Below are positions 6,714 through 7,927 of a stretch of DNA of 7,927 nt, piece after piece; the first letter of the stretch is position 1; the number at the start of each line of letters is the position of its first letter. The position numbers and the translations under genes were made by a program. The stretch is from Bacillota bacterium. Lineage in GTDB: Bacteria > Bacillota > Clostridia > Oscillospirales > Butyricicoccaceae. A model generated the notes under the pieces. It saw only the letters and a program-made list of their open reading frames with translations. It was not told the origin of the DNA and made no database searches. The stretch lies in NCBI GenBank assembly GCA_030705725.1, contig JAUZPW010000058.1, forward strand, positions 1 to 7,927, read 5' to 3'.

Positions 6714-7729
6714 AAGAGGTACGGGTTGAGGACGCGGTTGGAATGGTGCTCTGCCATGATATGACCAGAATAGTGCCCGGAGAGTTTAAGGGCTGCGCAT
6801 TCCGGAAGGGACACATAATCCGCGAAGAAGATATTGAAACGCTGCTCGATATGGGAAAGAAGCATATATTCGTCTGGGATCTTGAGGAAGGATATGTGCA
6901 TGAAAACGACGCGGCGCTGAGAATGGCGCAGGCCGCGGCTGGCCCCGGCATTAACCGGAGCGAGCCCAAAGAGGGGAAAATAAATCTGACGGCAGCGTGC
7001 AGAGGCGTTCTGAAGATTAACGTCGAGCTGCTTTACAGCGTAAACGGAACCGACGAAATCTGTTTTTCGACGATACACGGCAACAAGCTTGTGGAAGAAG
7101 GCAAGCTTCTTGCGGGAACCAGAGTCATTCCGCTTGTCGTTAAGGAAGAAATCCTCAGGAATTTTGAAGAAGAGTGCAAAAAGCAGGGGCCGCTTATAAG
7201 GGTTATGCCGCTAAAGCCCGCTAAAATCGGGATAGTTACCACCGGCTCGGAAATCAAATCAGGCAGGATACAGGATAAATTCGGGCCGGTGCTGAGACAG
7301 AAAGCCGAAGAGCTCGGCGCGGAGGCCATAGGCCAGGTATTCTCCGGGGACGATATCGACGCTATCCGGGACGGAATACTGGGCTTCATCGATAAGGGCG
7401 CGGATATTGTGGAGGTTACGGGCGGAATGAGCGTGGATCCGGACGACAGGACGCCGGGCGCTATAAGAAGCTGCGGAGGCGAAGTTGTTACCTACGGAAC
7501 TCCGGTGCTTCCGGGAGCGATGTTTATGCTTTCATACGTTAAAGGCGTGCCCGTTGTCGGACTTCCCGGCTGCGTAATGTATTCGAAGAGAACGGTTTAC
7601 GACCTTATTATGCCGAGGCTTACAGCAGGGGAAAAGCTTTCAAAGCGGGATTTTATAAGGCTCGCGCACGGCGGACAGTGCATGGGCTGCGAGCCGTGCG
7701 TTTTTCCGGACTGCGGATTCGGAGAGTGA
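6710..7729 (+). CDS. MoeA-like molybdopterin-binding protein with C-terminal four-Cys motif
   Basis: A 339-residue protein with a MoaB/MoeA-type molybdopterin-binding domain in its C-terminal half: [11 protein letters not shown] (172-182), a second segment [17 protein letters not shown] (236-252), and LPGCVMY (285-291). The N-terminal region ([19 protein letters not shown], residues 6-24) resembles the opening of MoeA-like proteins, but the chain is shorter than classical MoeA (about 400 residues), so it may be a dedicated variant that inserts Mo or handles the cofactor for the hydroxylase. The last 20 residues include [18 protein letters not shown], with C324, C327, C330 and C335, which could bind metal or an Fe-S cluster; I recall similar tails in clostridial homologues. 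The start overlaps the yqeB stop as ATGA, with GGAAGGGG 9 bases upstream. The moaC start follows within 23 bases. The family call is firm; the exact reaction is not. Confidence 0.87.
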   Translation: MKEVRVEDAVGMVLCHDMTRIVPGEFKGCAFRKGHIIREEDIETLLDMGKKHIFVWDLEEGYVHENDAALRMAQAAAGPGINRSEPKEGKINLTAACRGVLKINVELLYSVNGTDEICFSTIHGNKLVEEGKLLAGTRVIPLVVKEEILRNFEEECKKQGPLIRVMPLKPAKIGIVTTGSEIKSGRIQDKFGPVLRQKAEELGAEAIGQVFSGDDIDAIRDGILGFIDKGADIVEVTGGMSVDPDDRTPGAIRSCGGEVVTYGTPVLPGAMFMLSYVKGVPVVGLPGCVMYSKRTVYDLIMPRLTAGEKLSKRDFIRLAHGGQCMGCEPCVFPDCGFGE

Positions 7730-7733
7730 GGAG
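7728..7733 (+). promoter_or_regulatory. Ribosome binding site bearing on the moaC start choice
   Basis: GAGGAG overlaps the stop of the preceding gene. It sits 9 bases before a TTG at 7743 and 18 before the ATG at 7752, whereas a weaker AGGA (7737-7740) is 11 bases before the ATG. Both starts are in frame and differ by three residues (MDK). The site therefore leaves the start open. Confidence 0.45.
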
Positions 7734-7751
7734 TGCAGGATTTTGGATAAG

Positions 7752-7927
7752 ATGAACCATTTCGACAGTGCAGGAAACGCCGTGATGGCGGATGTCTCCG
7801 GAAAGCCAACGACGGAGAGGACTGCGACCGCAAAGGGCTCTATTACCGTTAACCGCGCGGTTTTTGACGCCGTCGCGCAGGGAACCGCAAAAAAAGGCGA
7901 CGTTCTGGGGGTTGCGCGTATAGCGGG
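7752..7927 (+). CDS. moaC: Cyclic pyranopterin monophosphate synthase MoaC (3' partial)
   Basis: The first 58 codons are present and the gene runs off the window; family members are about 160 residues. The opening [16 protein letters not shown], followed by [12 protein letters not shown] at the edge, matches the well-conserved MoaC N-terminus (HF...G.A.MVDVS...KGDV...ARIAG). MoaC works with MoaA to turn GTP into cyclic pyranopterin monophosphate, the first step of molybdopterin synthesis, in the cytoplasm. The catalytic residues lie beyond the edge and cannot be checked. An in-frame TTG at 7743 with a better-spaced ribosome site is an alternative start. The gene starts 22 bases after the MoeA-like gene and is clearly in the same unit, tying cofactor synthesis to the hydroxylase locus. 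Confidence 0.9.
   Translation, partial: MNHFDSAGNAVMADVSGKPTTERTATAKGSITVNRAVFDAVAQGTAKKGDVLGVARIA

Overview
The window (about 53% GC by eye, all genes on the + strand) is most likely from an anaerobic Clostridia-type Bacillota. This rests on strong GGAGG-type ribosome sites, frequent AGG and ATA codons, tight gene packing and the gene set. The taxonomic call is an inference.

Content: eight tightly packed genes forming most of a selenium-dependent molybdenum hydroxylase (SDMH) locus. This is the type in which selD supplies selenophosphate for a labile Se-containing molybdenum cofactor, not (or not only) for selenocysteine. Left to right: (1) 1-2348, a 5'-truncated fused [2Fe-2S]/molybdenum subunit of the selenium-dependent xanthine dehydrogenase type; (2) 2355-3725, a dihydropyrimidinase/D-hydantoinase with all metal ligands; (3) a 96-bp non-coding gap, 3726-3821, with two perfect inverted repeats; (4) 3822-4217, a single-domain ModE-like winged-helix regulator; (5) 4219-5241, SelD with Cys at the catalytic position; (6) 5270-5881, YedF (TusA-like plus DsrE-like domains); (7) 5886-6713, YqeB-family maturation protein; (8) 6710-7729, a MoeA-like molybdopterin-binding protein with a four-cysteine tail; (9) 7752 to the window edge, the start of moaC.

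How they fit together: the hydroxylase and hydantoinase are the catabolic end, probably oxidising a purine or related N-heterocycle and opening a cyclic amide ring. The ModE-like protein is the likely molybdenum-linked regulator. SelD, YedF and YqeB provide, carry or insert selenium, and the MoeA-like protein and MoaC make the molybdopterin cofactor. Spacing splits the set into a catalytic pair and a downstream regulator/maturation unit. The gap between them holds a 9-bp inverted repeat whose CGTTAT/ATAACG ends resemble known ModE boxes, placed just before the modE-like ribosome site.

The locus class is known. The parts most worth a second look are the putative operator and single-domain regulator, the Cys-rich tail of the MoeA-like protein, a lipoyl/biotinyl-like C-terminal segment in YqeB, and active-site differences in the hydroxylase. 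I saw no tRNA, rRNA, mobile element, CRISPR array or convincing sigma-70 promoter. No non-coding stretch exceeds 100 bases.
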